DNA of 64,000 nt from Aradus depressus (Eukaryota > Arthropoda > Insecta > Hemiptera > Aradidae): positions 19,693,460 through 19,757,459 of the forward strand of contig OY759223.1 in NCBI GenBank assembly GCA_963662175.1, written 5' to 3'. The notes under the pieces are model-generated. The model ran no database searches, was not told the DNA's origin, and worked only from the letters and a program-made list of their open reading frames with translations. The translations under genes and the position numbers were made by a program. Below are positions 32,101-42,528 of this stretch, one piece after another; positions within the stretch are counted from its first letter, which is position 1, and each line of letters starts with the position of its first letter.

Positions 32101-35100
32101 TAAGGAAGCATTTGTGGACCCATGTATGTGGGAACTTATTTTGGTGTCTAGAATACATTCACGAAGTAGTGCACACAATTTTGGTTATAATAGAAAATAT
32201 TGCATAAATAACAACAAAAATTATGGGTATGTGGAAAAAAAACTTTTGTTTCGACGTCCTTGCATACTTTAAATTCGGCAAAAAGCAGGTTTATATATTT
32301 TTGTAGGATCCTCTAAAAACTACTGCTATTGCAATTTCTCCGAAACAATTAACCGGATCTCCGGGAACTTAGACAAAATGGGAGATGAAGCAAACTAACT
32401 TTTTCCTGGCAGCTTCTCTCTCCTCGAGAACAGCCTGTTCTCTGTCTTTGAGAGACTGGTCCCGGATAGCGGCCAGACGTCTGGAACAGGCTGCTTCCAG
32501 CTCGGACAGTTCCCGCTCATGAGCTCTTCTCAGTTCGTTCAGTTCGTCCTGATGAGCACGAGACATCCGTTCCAACTCTGGTTCTAGTCCTTTAACTGTT
32601 TGCTCCTGCAACATTCAAACCATACTGTTACATCGATTTAGTCTTCTTCAGAGTCGTCCGAGAAAATCAGGTATTTTTGGGAACTAATTAAACAAAAAGC
32701 ATTGAAATGTTCAATAACTGATCCTTTAAGAATAGAATATATGTACGAATTTTTCATGGAGTTAATATATTTCCCAATTTATTTAAACTTAAATTATAAT
32801 ATCATTGAAATGAAATGAAAAGAAATGAAATTTTATTATTCTGGGACCTAAGAATAAATACATACAGAGTAAAGAAAATGAAACAATGAAATATAGTATC
32901 AGTACAAAGAAATAAAAAGATAGGTAAATAAAAATTAGTGCTACATTAGAGAAAAACTATACAATTAAAAAATAGATAAACAGGAAAAAACATAAAATTA
33001 TCAACTTCAATACGATGAAAAAAAATAGATAAAAGTATCTACGAAAATAAAAGAGAATAAGTAAAAAAGAAAAAAAGAAAATCTATATAACTAAGAAATA
33101 AATAAAATTGATAATATAAATATAAATCGACCGAGCATAGTACTAAGATGGTTGATTATAAAAGAGAAGGAATGATGCACAGCCAAGGTTAAAAATAAAA
33201 TTAATTTAGAAAGCAGAAAATAAGATAAGATAAAAAATAAATAAATGCATAATAAAAATATATTAATGTGTAAATGAACCAAAAAGGAATACTATTGATT
33301 ATCATTGAATTTCAGGAGGATGGAAATGGACTAGGTCACAAAATCATCAATAATGATTGAATAATAATTACTATGGGAATTGTCGGATACAAAATATGAT
33401 TATTCCATAGAAACTGTCGGATATAATACATGATTTTTTGTGACTTTCTATGACTTGAAATAAACTGGGAGATATTAAAAATTACTAGATTACTTTATAA
33501 TGTAAGTCAAGAGCTTTTAACACGAGTTTTTAAATGCTGAAATCTATAGTTCAAGGAGGTAAGCAAGAGTTTTAAAATAAATAATTAAATAAATAAATAA
33601 ATTGGATTTGTATATCTTACTTTGATGCGGGTCAAGGATATATAATACAAAGAGGATAACGATACAAATTTAATGCCCACCTTAATTTTTTTAATTCTTT
33701 CACTCTCCCATTTTTCTCTTTTCAATTTTTCTGCGGCCATGATTTTCTCTTGAAGTTTCTTCATTTCGACGCCATGTCTTGACTCCATGGAGGCCATCGT
33801 TTTGTTCTGTTTTTCTTCCATTTCTTTGACAATACTGGCACATTGCTCTCCCAGAAGTCTTTTTTCTTTCAACAACTATTCAACACAATAACATTATATT
33901 GAAATGTATTTCTTAATATGAGAATATACCTCGGATGGGGCATGTTTTAAGAATAAATGTTTATATTGGTTACTCCGAACGGGGAAAAAACGAAAAAAAA
34001 AAATATGGCACAAGCAAAAATTGATAATCTATGATACATGACTTTCTCATTTATATTGATAATGCCGGAGTTCAATTCTTGAATAACTGAGACTCTTCTC
34101 CCGGCAAACATTAATGGAAGAAATTGTTTTCTCTGGTCAATTAAAAAATATCTGTTAGAGTCCCTTAAACATATTTCTGCCTACCCAAAAGATAAGAAAT
34201 TCACCTATACTGATTATTCTCCAGATTGACTATTAGAATGCCCGAATAAATCATAAATCAATAGCTATCTATATAGTAATAGTTTTTTTGTAGTTTTATA
34301 GTTATTATGACTCATGCCTGGACTTGAACTAATAGGTCATATCGCCTACTATCAGAGCGCTCTTTCGTTACTCTAGTGAACATGAGCCCGACTCTACTCG
34401 GACGGCGTGTTCAAAGTTTTTTCACCTCCCATTAAAAAAACCTGAAGGCTCGGCCGGATCTCCGTAGACTAACACGCTTCCTATGAGCTACTGGCGCTCT
34501 TTTTTGGTGTATATGTTTCATATTGAAATAGGGAAGTATTTAATACATACAATACATCTTTCTAGCTGTTGACTGTTAGCTCACTGACTGTTAATTTGTA
34601 TAGCTTTGTACAAGGAGCGGCGAATATTTTTCTCAAATATATATGAATTTTATACGTATTTTTTTTCCTTTCCCTTTTTATAGTAAGAACAGACTAATGA
34701 TCTCTTGGAGCAGTCATGGAGAGAAATAATGTCTTGCAGAGAGTCGAATATGTTCGAGGATTCCAAGGTGTTAGAGAATGGAATCCTAAACCTTAAAAGG
34801 AGCCTCTTAAAACCCTCAAATATTTTTTGTGGTGAGCTGCCACATTGTTGTCAAGTGGAAAGATAAATATTAAAAACATTATAAATAAATATATATCATT
34901 TGGCGCCCTCTGCCGCCCTAAATACGGCGCTGATTAGAGCTATCATAAATCAGATTTTGGAATTAACTGCCGCCCATCTCTCTCTTTCTCTCTGAATCCA
35001 CATAACTTCCGATAAAATGATTATATTAACACTGAATTTTTTAGCTAGTTAGTTATTGTAACTCATGACTCTACGGGGTTCCCGGAAACTCGGAGGCAGA

Positions 35101-38100
35101 CCGACTAGCCAACGAAGGTTCAAGTAAGCCAATTCATGGGGCCAGAGCCAGTACTAGGAATATTTCGGGAGACATACCTAACCCGGATTAAAAAGTGGAA
35201 TGAAGATCTTTTGGAGCAGTTATGTAGAGAATTCCAAGGTGTTGGAGGATGGAATCCTGAACCTCAAAAGGAACGAGCTTCGGCTACTAACTGGAGTTCT
35301 CAGAGGACACGGCCCGTCTCACAGTCTCACTTGTGAAAGATGTGGAGAAGAAGAGACTTTAGTTCACTTCCTTGGTAAATCCCCGGAATATGCTCGGAAG
35401 AGATCCCACATCTTTGGTAAAGATGTGATCATAGAGGAACATTTTTAGAAGATTGGACCACGGGAGCATTTTAAATTCGTTAACGGAACAACCCACCTTG
35501 ACCCTGCAGTATATAGGTGTCTATTGAATGGGCCGTGTTCTGTTAGTTGCCGAAGTTCGCTCCTTTAACATTCAGGATTCCATCCTCCATGGAACATCTT
35601 CGACTGTCTGCATGTGGTTATTTCTCTCCATGAATGCTCCAAAAGGTCCTTTTTGAAGGATACATTTCGCATTCTTCCCTTACCCCACTGTCAAGCTATT
35701 TTTGAACGAGCCCGATAATAAAACTCTCACTTGATCAATGAACTTCTGATGTCTCTTGATGATGGCATCAGCGTCGGACTTCTGTTTGGTCAGTTTTTCT
35801 TCGAGTTTGTCAAGTCGGGACTGAGACCGTTCGATCAGAACTGACTTTTCATCCAGTTCCAGAGAGAGGGCCATAACGCGTTGAGCCAGCTCCGAAGAGT
35901 CGAGCGACAGCAGCTGGCCCATTCGACCGGGGGTCACACACGTTTTCACTGGCTCGCTATAGCAGTCAAAAAAAAAAAAAAAAAATTCCAATGTTTATGC
36001 ATGGTGTATTTTTGATAAACATAGAACTGTTTACGTAAACATAGTATTTGAGAACATACCTCTGTGAAACATCTCTGTTCTCAGGAGAATTCTCAGCTCT
36101 TGAGTCGCTTCTTTCCATGTCATCAATCAGCGTCAGGATATCTCTACAACTTGAATTATATTAGCTATTACAACTAATGATACTTAACATTTTTTGCAGA
36201 GATATTGGGAAACATTTAATAAAATAAAGAAAAACGTATGTTTAAAAAAAATAAATAATAAAAAATAATAATTTCTTTTTCATAAAATATATATAAATGA
36301 AATAAAAAAATTAAAGGGCGCCGGTAGCTCAGAGATATGCGTGCTTGCTTACTGAGCTCAAGATCGCGGGTTCGAAACCTCGGGAAATAAGCACGCCGTC
36401 CTTCGGACGGGGCGTTAAGCGATGGTCCCGAGCCTTTACAATGTCAGGAACGCGTTAAAGACCCCTACCCTAGATGAATAAAAATTTAAGATTCCTATAG
36501 TAGAGTCGGGCTCATGTCCACCAAAGTGATGAAAGAGCACTCTGGTATAAGGCGATATGACCTCATAGTTAAAGCCCGGACCTGAGTCAACACGGGTTTG
36601 AAACGGGCCGAGGGCATTAAGTATTTTTACCTGAGAGGTAATAAACGTTGAGCACGCCGTCCTTCGGATGGGACGATAAGCAATGTTCTCGAGCCTTTGC
36701 GATGTCAGATTCTCGTTAATGAAACTTATCCTAGGTAACAAAACTTGGGAAGGCAAAAGTTAGGACTCTCATTCATGAACTCATGTCCACCAGAGCGACG
36801 AAAGAGCGCATTATGACCTCATAAATAAAGGCCGGGCATGAGTCACAAGAGCAAACAAACTAGTCTTTGTAAATTTATTACTTACCCTAACGTTATTATA
36901 ACTTCTCAAAAAATTATCACCAAATTCGTTATAAAAACATATTTGTCAATGTATCCTATCAAATGTTTTCGCAAAAAAGCAGTCTAGGTTTCACCTGAGC
37001 GGAAAACACCCTCGGCCACTATTAAACTGGTCAATTTATTTTCGCGGTGTCTATTTTGCTCTTAGGTAATAGACTGTCAAGATTAAGGTTAATGACTGTG
37101 AGGTTTAGGACGTGAACCTAACCACATGCAAAATATGATTTCTGTCTCCAAAAAATAATTTAATTATATCTTAACAATTAACACCTTATAGAATATACGA
37201 AGATGGTATATTCGTTACCTGGTTCCAACTGGCGTTACACTGCTGCACACAGAATTATTGACACTTCTGTTCACTGAAAGCGCTTCTAATTTCACTAAAA
37301 ACAAATTCCAACAGATGCAAATAGCTGTTATAGATATGATTATGATATATAACATAAAACTTTACAATATAAGATATATACATACGGGATTCAACTTCTT
37401 CTTTTTCCAAAACTTTCAACATTTTGATTATATCATGAAATGTAGAGCTTACGTTTTTATCCTGGACTCCATTCTAGAAAATATAGTAAAATTACTTGGA
37501 TAATATTATCGACTGTCCTCAAAATGTGCATTTGGCTTCAGGTTCATTATTTTAATTTGGGGTTGTGCTAAGTCATCTAACATCAAACGTATCCAGTCCT
37601 TCCAATCCAAAGTCCTAAGAACACTTGTTCCTTAAAATTCTTTTTGACAACGACCTCATCAAGTCCCGTTTCCTCAACATCCATTCCAAACTTTCCTATC
37701 ATGAAAATCCTTTTGCCACATCCCTGGCATCCTATTCTCATCCCGATTACCCTCCCCGAAGGCTGAGGTGGTCCTGGCCGAGAGACCTGTTATCCATTAT
37801 TTAAGTAGTTACACTTAAGGAGTACCGGCACTACTTTGTCTGTGTGTGTGGCTCTCTGTGGCATCGTAGCTCCAAGACGGTTGAACCGATTTCAAAGCGG
37901 TTGTTTTTGTTTCAAAAGTTGGTAATTGCGAGATGGTTCTTAACCATGTTTGGTGGAAATCGGTTATGCCGTTTCCAAGATCTTCAGGTTTCATCAGAGC
38001 CTGTGTAGGGATCTCGGCCTCTATTACAGCTAGAGACTTGGAGTTTGAGCTCAAATGTTTATAAGGCCAAGCCCCTCCCACTTAAGGCCTTCCAAGCCCT

Positions 38101-38642
38101 CCCCACCAAGGTTTCAGTAAAAAAACATTTGTGTCGGAGGTTTTTTAAATTTTTAATTTAACTTTTTTTTATGTATTTTTATTATTATATTAATTTCTTT
38201 TTGTGTTATTAGTATGTACATATAGTATATATATATATATATTTAATGAGTAGAGTATATATGAGGAGTTTGGAGCCAGAGCGGACCAACTGGTTGAAAC
38301 TGAACAGGAAGAAAATGGCAATTGAAAATTAAGTACATTTTGTTTATCTCCATAAATGGGCCCCAAATATTTATTTATATTTCAAATTTTAGAATAGTAT
38401 TGGATGAGTGATCCCTTTTTGTGTTCTATAAAGTTTTTGAAGGCCGTATGATCCATTGTGACTTTTAAAATATATGCACAAAATATTTGTGGACTAAACT
38501 TAAAGTGCTGCTATCTATCACTGAAGTGAAGAAACTAAATGATCCACACTGGTTTTGAAAAAAGGGAACCTATGCCAACATCAGGATGGTAATAACTCAT
38601 TTTCCGAAAAATTGTGGGTTGGTCCGCTCTGGCTCCAAACTA

Positions 38643-38674
<32 letters not shown>

Positions 38675-41213
38675 CTTATTATCGCACACATTGCCGTGTT
38701 TATCTTACTTTGTCTTATTATCGATAATTGTCATGAAATGTATTTATGCTTTTATCCAATTGTAAATATCTCAATAAAAAAATATATATATATACATAAA
38801 AGGGATCTTTTCGGTTATGTGTCAGGGATTCTAAAAAATTTTCCATTTGAACTATATGTTTCTCAGGAGAATCTGGACTGTTTCAGTAAAAGGACCGATG
38901 GGAGGGTCAACATTTTATTTCTTCGGATACATCAAGTTGATTTACAAAGAGTAAGTGGTTTCGGTAGAAATTTTTCAGAATCCCTGACACATAACTGAAA
39001 AGATCCAAAAAAAAATTATATAAAACTCGCAATGAAGTCTCTTTCAAGGCTTTGAGGCTATTGGTCATTGTAAAATTATGCCTAGTTGAGTATATTATTA
39101 TTTTTAAACAGTTGATATGAAATAGCGCACATATATGAGGATGTAATGCATTTATGCCTAGATATGAAGTGTTGAGTTACCTCGGTACCGTTGCTTATCC
39201 AGGAGAGGATATCCTGACTATTGAGTCCGGTGTGTCCGCCGATCTCTCCATTGGACGGGAGAACACCCGGAGAGTAGCTCTGAGTTAGTGACTCTCCACT
39301 GTCGACATACTTCAGTACCTGCGCAGTTCCCTGTTCCCCTAGCACCTTGTTCAGAGCGTCCCCGATTTGCTCCCGATCTAATGGAGTACTCTGTCTCATT
39401 AGACAGGACACTACAGCTGCAGGCTGGTCAGACTCTTCTATCATTCGGACAATACTTTTCCTCCCTGTTTCTTCTTGTTTATTATCCTGTATATTTTCGT
39501 CTATTGTAACATGTTTCTTTCCATTTTCTAAATCATTGTTTAAATATTTGTTCAATGATTGACCAAGTTTAGATTTTAACAGATCATTTCCTACCTTATC
39601 AGATGATTGCTGCTGACTCTCTGTTCTCATGGACATATTGTCTTCTCCTTCATGTATTGTTTCCATAGTTTGTGTCCGTTGCAACTTTTTTGCAGCATCA
39701 AGTCGAGGACTTTCATAAGCTTCAAAGTTCATTGAATAGTTTACCACCCTTATCTGTGTCTCTGGTGTGTTTGAGTTTTGGCGATAGTCTGTCAAATTCT
39801 CAGTAGATTTAGAAGAGGAAGTTGCTTCAAAGTTTCTATTTGTCTCTAGATTGCAAACAGTCAATTCTCTGGCGACTCTTTCCACGTTGTACGTCTCTTG
39901 AACAGCCTCAGGAAACCATCGCTGAAATTTGATGTTGATGATGTCGTCCAAAGACTTGTGTTCTCTTCTGATAGCCCCCAGTCCACCTGGAGGCAAAGGA
40001 GGTTTACCGGCAAGTCCTGGTTCTAATTTACCATTCGATCTCAGAATTTCACTCAAACTCGGTACTGGACTGGGAGTCACTGAGGTTTCGGAATCAATCC
40101 CATCTTCAACAGAAGAATTTTCCAGCAAATTATTAACTGAACCATTCGTTTTTCCTGTGGGGGAAAACATTTTTTTTTTTAATTTATTAGCGTTACTGAA
40201 CTTAAAACAAAAAAAATCGTCGATGAATCACTAGCAATGTACTTCCCCTGCACGAACTAATCAATTAAACTTTCACTCTCCCTTAAAAAAAAACCACTTG
40301 AGCTATAAATAAATAGATGATAAAGAAGGATTTCTCAATCCTTATACCAAAGTGTGATTTTGAATTTAAATATAAAATTTCATGTTGATACATTTATTAC
40401 AACGGCAGTTAGTTGGTGTTTTTGAGTTGAGCCCACCTTCGAACGGGTCGATTCCACAAGCGTAAAACATTTCCAGGCCATTGAGGAAAAAACGTAACAT
40501 TCCAGAAAGCTTTAGGCAATTTTTTTTTTGTGATTTTAAATTATAATTCATTTTCCTCAAACAGAGGTCATGTTTGTTTGAATGTATTTTACACAACTAT
40601 GGGTAATTTATTCAAAATGCTAATTTGACATATTTCTTACTTTGCAGCACACCTGGGAAGCACCAAAGTACAGTTCATGTTGAACACGAACATGAGAAAA
40701 AAAATTATAATAATAAAAAAATAAGACTTACTGTGATTTTTTATATTTCTTCTCTCCGCACTTTTTTCAAATTTAGCAGCAAGTTTTCGTCGTGAAGTCC
40801 CTCTTGACAAATGGTCAGCAGACTGAGGTCTTGTCCAGGGCGGAGTTTTACGGTGTTGTTCCTCAGGAAAAGAAAAAATAATAATGTAGATAAAAATATA
40901 ACATAATCAATTCAAAATTGATTACGTAAACAGAAATTAGGTAAGAGTGGTATACTTGATAGGTCAAAGTAGGAGTTGCTGACATTGCTCTGAAAGCTGA
41001 CTCAAGTCTAGAAGATGGACGAGAGCTGGGAGTACTCGGTCTTGTATGTAATGTAAGCTAAAATATACAATACGATCGTAATGAAACCAACAATGTAAAT
41101 AGAATCCAAAAAGCTGATATTCCAAAAAGAGTTACCTGCTTTCCTTGTAATCTGAAGTCCAATAAAGTATTTTCCTCGTTTTGTTTTCTTTCTTTAGCGT
41201 CAGCTAATGGCAT
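25906..41213 (-). CDS. CEP131: CEP131 (AZI1) centrosomal/ciliary coiled-coil protein
   Basis: Family role: centriolar-satellite and ciliary-base protein acting in ciliogenesis. Exons on the reverse strand, 5' to 3', with GT-AG borders: 41136-41213, 40956-41057, 40732-40861, 39181-40154, 37219-37273, 36060-36143, 35731-35956, 33681-33875, 32400-32605, 31235-31439, 29446-29645, 27597-27768, 26840-27015, 25906-26044. The start MPLADAKERKQ and the stop after MSINRK are clear. The N-terminal half (about 420 residues, mainly the 974-bp exon) is Ser/Thr-rich and probably disordered. From QKFIDQLL and TVKGLEPELERM to the C-terminus it is almost continuous coiled coil, and these phrases and AISKREETV match vertebrate CEP131. 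The model totals about 980 codons, against about 1080 in human. One junction does not keep frame: exon 39181-40154 ends on a full codon, but exon 37219-37273 needs one preceding base. Either a small exon is missed or the donor is 8 bp earlier. Confidence 0.88.
26245..26480 (-). repeat. Repeat-R copy in CEP131 intron
   Basis: Reverse orientation: TACCGTTTGGGCTTATAG, TTCATTATATCGGCAGTTAT and TTCAGCTGAATTAATAACTG are complements of the family modules. Confidence 0.6.
27300..27352 (+). repeat. Short SINE-A fragment (B-box region)
   Basis: Only GGGTTCGAAACCCAGCCGAGG and the TTTATTTTATCT that follows it in SINE-A. It lies in the CEP131 intron between exons 26840-27015 and 27597-27768. Confidence 0.6.
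28222..28568 (+). repeat. Full-length SINE-A with 12-bp target duplication
   Basis: Best complete copy (347 bp). Head GGGCGCCGGTAGCTCAG with the A box, B box GTGGGTTCGTAGCCC, full body, tail CCTAACCTAACC. ACAGAAAGTAGC flanks it at 28210-28221 and 28569-28580. It is antisense to the host gene CEP131. Confidence 0.92.
28805..28962 (+). pseudogene. Jockey-type LINE reverse transcriptase fragment
   Basis: Encodes TYADDTAILVS with the reverse transcriptase YADD catalytic box, then a frame with KINTLKWQHVTF, the conserved thumb-side phrase of Jockey/I-like LINEs. It is interrupted by a SINE-B at 28963 and followed by ORF2 C-terminal remnants (29193-29305). Confidence 0.7.
28963..29186 (+). repeat. 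SINE-B copy with poly-A tail
   Basis: Head GCCATGGTGGCCGTGCGGG, B box CGGGTTCGAATCCCG at about 29018, body, and a tail of about 38 A residues (29149-29186). ACATTCG at 28956-28962 recurs at 29186-29192 as the target duplication. It is inserted into the LINE fragment. Confidence 0.88.
29193..29305 (+). pseudogene. Jockey-type LINE ORF2 C-terminal remnant
   Basis: Encodes NPHNPPRRLKRVWHRDLLL then a stop, the usual C-terminal PRRLKR..DLL ending of Jockey-clade ORF2. The reverse transcriptase thumb and the region between are deleted. Confidence 0.55.
30398..30735 (+). repeat. SINE-A copy, full length
   Basis: Head GGGCGCCGGTAGCTCAGTGG, B-box region GTGGGTACGAAACCC, body, and a tail with a short internal duplication (ATAGTTAATAATATTATAGTTAA), ending AACTAACTA. 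Antisense to CEP131. Confidence 0.88.
32760..33300. other. A-rich low-complexity intronic stretch
   Basis: AAATGAAATGAAAAG-type runs and AATAAATA-rich DNA in the CEP131 intron between exons 32400-32605 and 33681-33875. It could be an old LINE 3' UTR, as similar texture occurs at 46860-47050 and 51000-51190. Not coding. Confidence 0.4.
34295..34500 (-). repeat. SINE-A copy with internal deletion
   Basis: Reverse orientation. The segment between the CGACTCTACT block and GGACGGCGTG is missing; the head ends GAGCTACTGGCGCTC. Sense to CEP131. Confidence 0.75.
34690..34800 (+). pseudogene. LINE ORF2 fragment, partial repeat of 35190-35280
   Basis: Shares GATCTYTTGGAGCAGT, ATTCCAAGGTGTTRGAG and AATCCTRAACCT with 35200-35270, but is frameshifted and short. 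A third, inverted piece lies at 35525-35665. Confidence 0.5.
35070..35448 (+). pseudogene. LINE ORF2 RNase H to C-terminal fragment
   Basis: Encodes GNSEADRLANEGS, the RNase H GNxxADxLA motif of Jockey/R1/I-type LINEs. After a frameshift it gives LLTGVLRGHGPSHSL and a CERCGEEETLVHFL zinc-binding-like motif typical of the region after RNase H. A stop follows at about 35446. Disrupted, no reverse transcriptase. Confidence 0.65.
35525..35665 (-). pseudogene. Inverted LINE fragment
   Basis: The reverse complement contains GGAGCATTCATGGAGAG, GAGGATGGAATCCTGAA and GCGAACTTCGGCAACTAAC, related to 35200-35290. It ends about 65 bp before CEP131 exon 35731-35956. Confidence 0.5.
36178..36310. mobile_element. 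Family F left-end fragment
   Basis: GATACTTAACATTTTTTGCAG, then AATAAAGAAAAACGTATG. It is cut off by the SINE-A at 36315. Confidence 0.55.
36315..36593 (+). repeat. SINE-A copy
   Basis: GGGCGCCGGTAGCTCAGAG head, GCGGGTTCGAAACC B box, complete but slightly shortened body. Antisense to CEP131. Confidence 0.85.
36594..36853 (+). repeat. Second SINE-A copy in tandem
   Basis: Starts at the B-box region (GGGTTTGAAACGGGCC) directly after the previous copy and ends GGCCGGGCATGAGTCA. More diverged; it lacks the A box. Confidence 0.8.
37550..37800 (+). pseudogene. Jockey-type LINE ORF2 C-terminal fragment
   Basis: Encodes WGCAKSSNIKRIQSFQSKVLR, a gap with a stop, then NDLIKSRFLNIHSKLSYHENP and PPRRLRWSWPRDLL, the conserved C-terminal block of Jockey-clade ORF2. 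It lies in a CEP131 intron, antisense to it. Stops show it is dead. Confidence 0.65.
37810..38230. repeat. Dispersed repeat or LINE 3' tail, unclassified
   Basis: GCTCCAAGACGGTTGAACCG is a widespread insect repeat phrase. A GTTTCAGTAAAAAAACATTT stretch follows, possibly the LINE 3' UTR. Confidence 0.35.
38256..38655. mobile_element. MITE with ~30-bp TIRs between TA tracts
   Basis: GTTTGGAGCCAGAGCGGACC at about 38268 and its reverse complement at about 38620. The interior (about 330 bp) is unrelated and AT-rich. Flanked by TA microsatellites (38228-38242 and 38646-38675), suggesting insertion in TA. Confidence 0.7.
38803..39006. mobile_element. ~204-bp MITE
   Basis: GGATCTTTTCGGTTATGTG with CAGGGATTCT at the left, and nearly the exact reverse complement at the right (about 40-bp arms). 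The open frame reported across it is not coding. Confidence 0.7.
40360..40440 (-). repeat. Repeat-R fragment
   Basis: Reverse-orientation phrase TGAATTTAAATATAAAATTT, then CATTTATTACAACGGCAGTTA, as in the family modules. Confidence 0.5.
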
Positions 41214-42528
41214 TTTAAGTACACTTTACATTGCGAAAGTATATCTTATATGTAATGTTAATATCAAATAACATTTATATATTCAGAGTGTAGCATTTAT
41301 TCGTTCGTTGAGTACTCCTTTTTTGTTTAAGAAAGGTTGCTTGGCACCCAAGCCAACATAGAATCAATCGAGTAATAAATTATTAGAGGCATGGTTTTTG
41401 TAAATTTTAAATTATTACTTAACATTATCATTATTTTTTTGGGATTATATTTGCAAAATTTGCTGGTCATTAAACTTTCGTTTCCTGCCAACCAAAAAAC
41501 AGCTTTTTCAGATCCTGGTAAATCTTAGCAACAACCAGATAAATCTTCCTAATAAATACCCAAGTTGCATTAATTAAATTGTTGGTAGGTAATTTATATA
41601 TTTTCAATTGATAATCATAAGGGTAACAAACTTTTTAAGTATACATGTATATTTTTAATATTTGCGAGAAAGCTCTAAACTGTTCTAAGTAAAACTATAA
41701 GATATTAGAAAATGTTAAATATATTTTCTCATTTGAAAATTAATTGTATACTCCGGAAGTATTATTTATTTTATTAATTTTTAAAAATTTTATTCCAGAA
41801 GCATTGGTTAGTTTCAGGTACAGTATAATAGTCGATAAGGTTATCAGTAGTTTCTATACTATCGGAGCGTAACTATCGATATTGTTGGACTATTGACTTT
41901 TAAAAAAATTCAAAATCAAAATATCATGAGGTCGTGCACATTTTGACAAGTGTATTACATTCAGTGCTGGCTTGGATCCATAAAGGCCCTAGAACCCACA
42001 GAATTACATAATAGCACCTTTAGGAGCAAAAAAAAAAAAATGTTATACAGTTTCAAGCATTTTTTTTTTTCAACTTGATTTTACTATATGAGAACGCGCG
42101 AAAACTCTACCGAAACGTTTTTCAAGGAGTGCATCACAATGTATGGAGATTCTCTATTGCTTGTAAGAAAACGTTCAATGTTGAATGATGAAATAATGAA
42201 ATTGAAAATAGAAAAAAATTCCATTAGTGATGGACGACGGCGCCAGTCGCTACACGCCACTCGCTTTAACAAATATAGTTTATTTTAATAACATCATGTA
42301 GCCGTATTGGTTAAAAAACCGTCTCACTTATCAGTAACCAAATATCGATAGCTATTCATGAATATCGATACTGATATTTAGTACTATTGTTAGCGCTATC
42401 GACTACCAGCCTTTCCCAACATTAGGTTATAAACTGTGTTGTTTTTTGGCGGTGAGGTTCCTATGCCGCTGTATTAAATAGTTTTTATTTGATTTTCATA
42501 TTTTTGCAGTTATTTAATTTTTTTAACC
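41214..42528. promoter_or_regulatory. Divergent CEP131-SSRP1 upstream region with three DRE octamers
   Basis: 1.3 kb between the two start codons, head to head. Three perfect TATCGATA octamers lie at 41874-41881, 42343-42350 and 42363-42370, the last two 160-190 bp upstream of the SSRP1 ATG. TATCGATA is the DREF-bound DNA-replication-related element of Drosophila housekeeping and proliferation promoters; that it works here is inference. A TATCGAC near 42400 is a near match. No TATA box was assigned. Confidence 0.5.

Noticed and set aside
38555..38998. 147-codon plus-strand ORF
   Set aside because: It runs through a TA tract and parts of two MITEs; no domain and no codon structure.
39929..40234. 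Plus-strand ORF opposite CEP131
   Set aside because: Antisense shadow of the large CEP131 exon.
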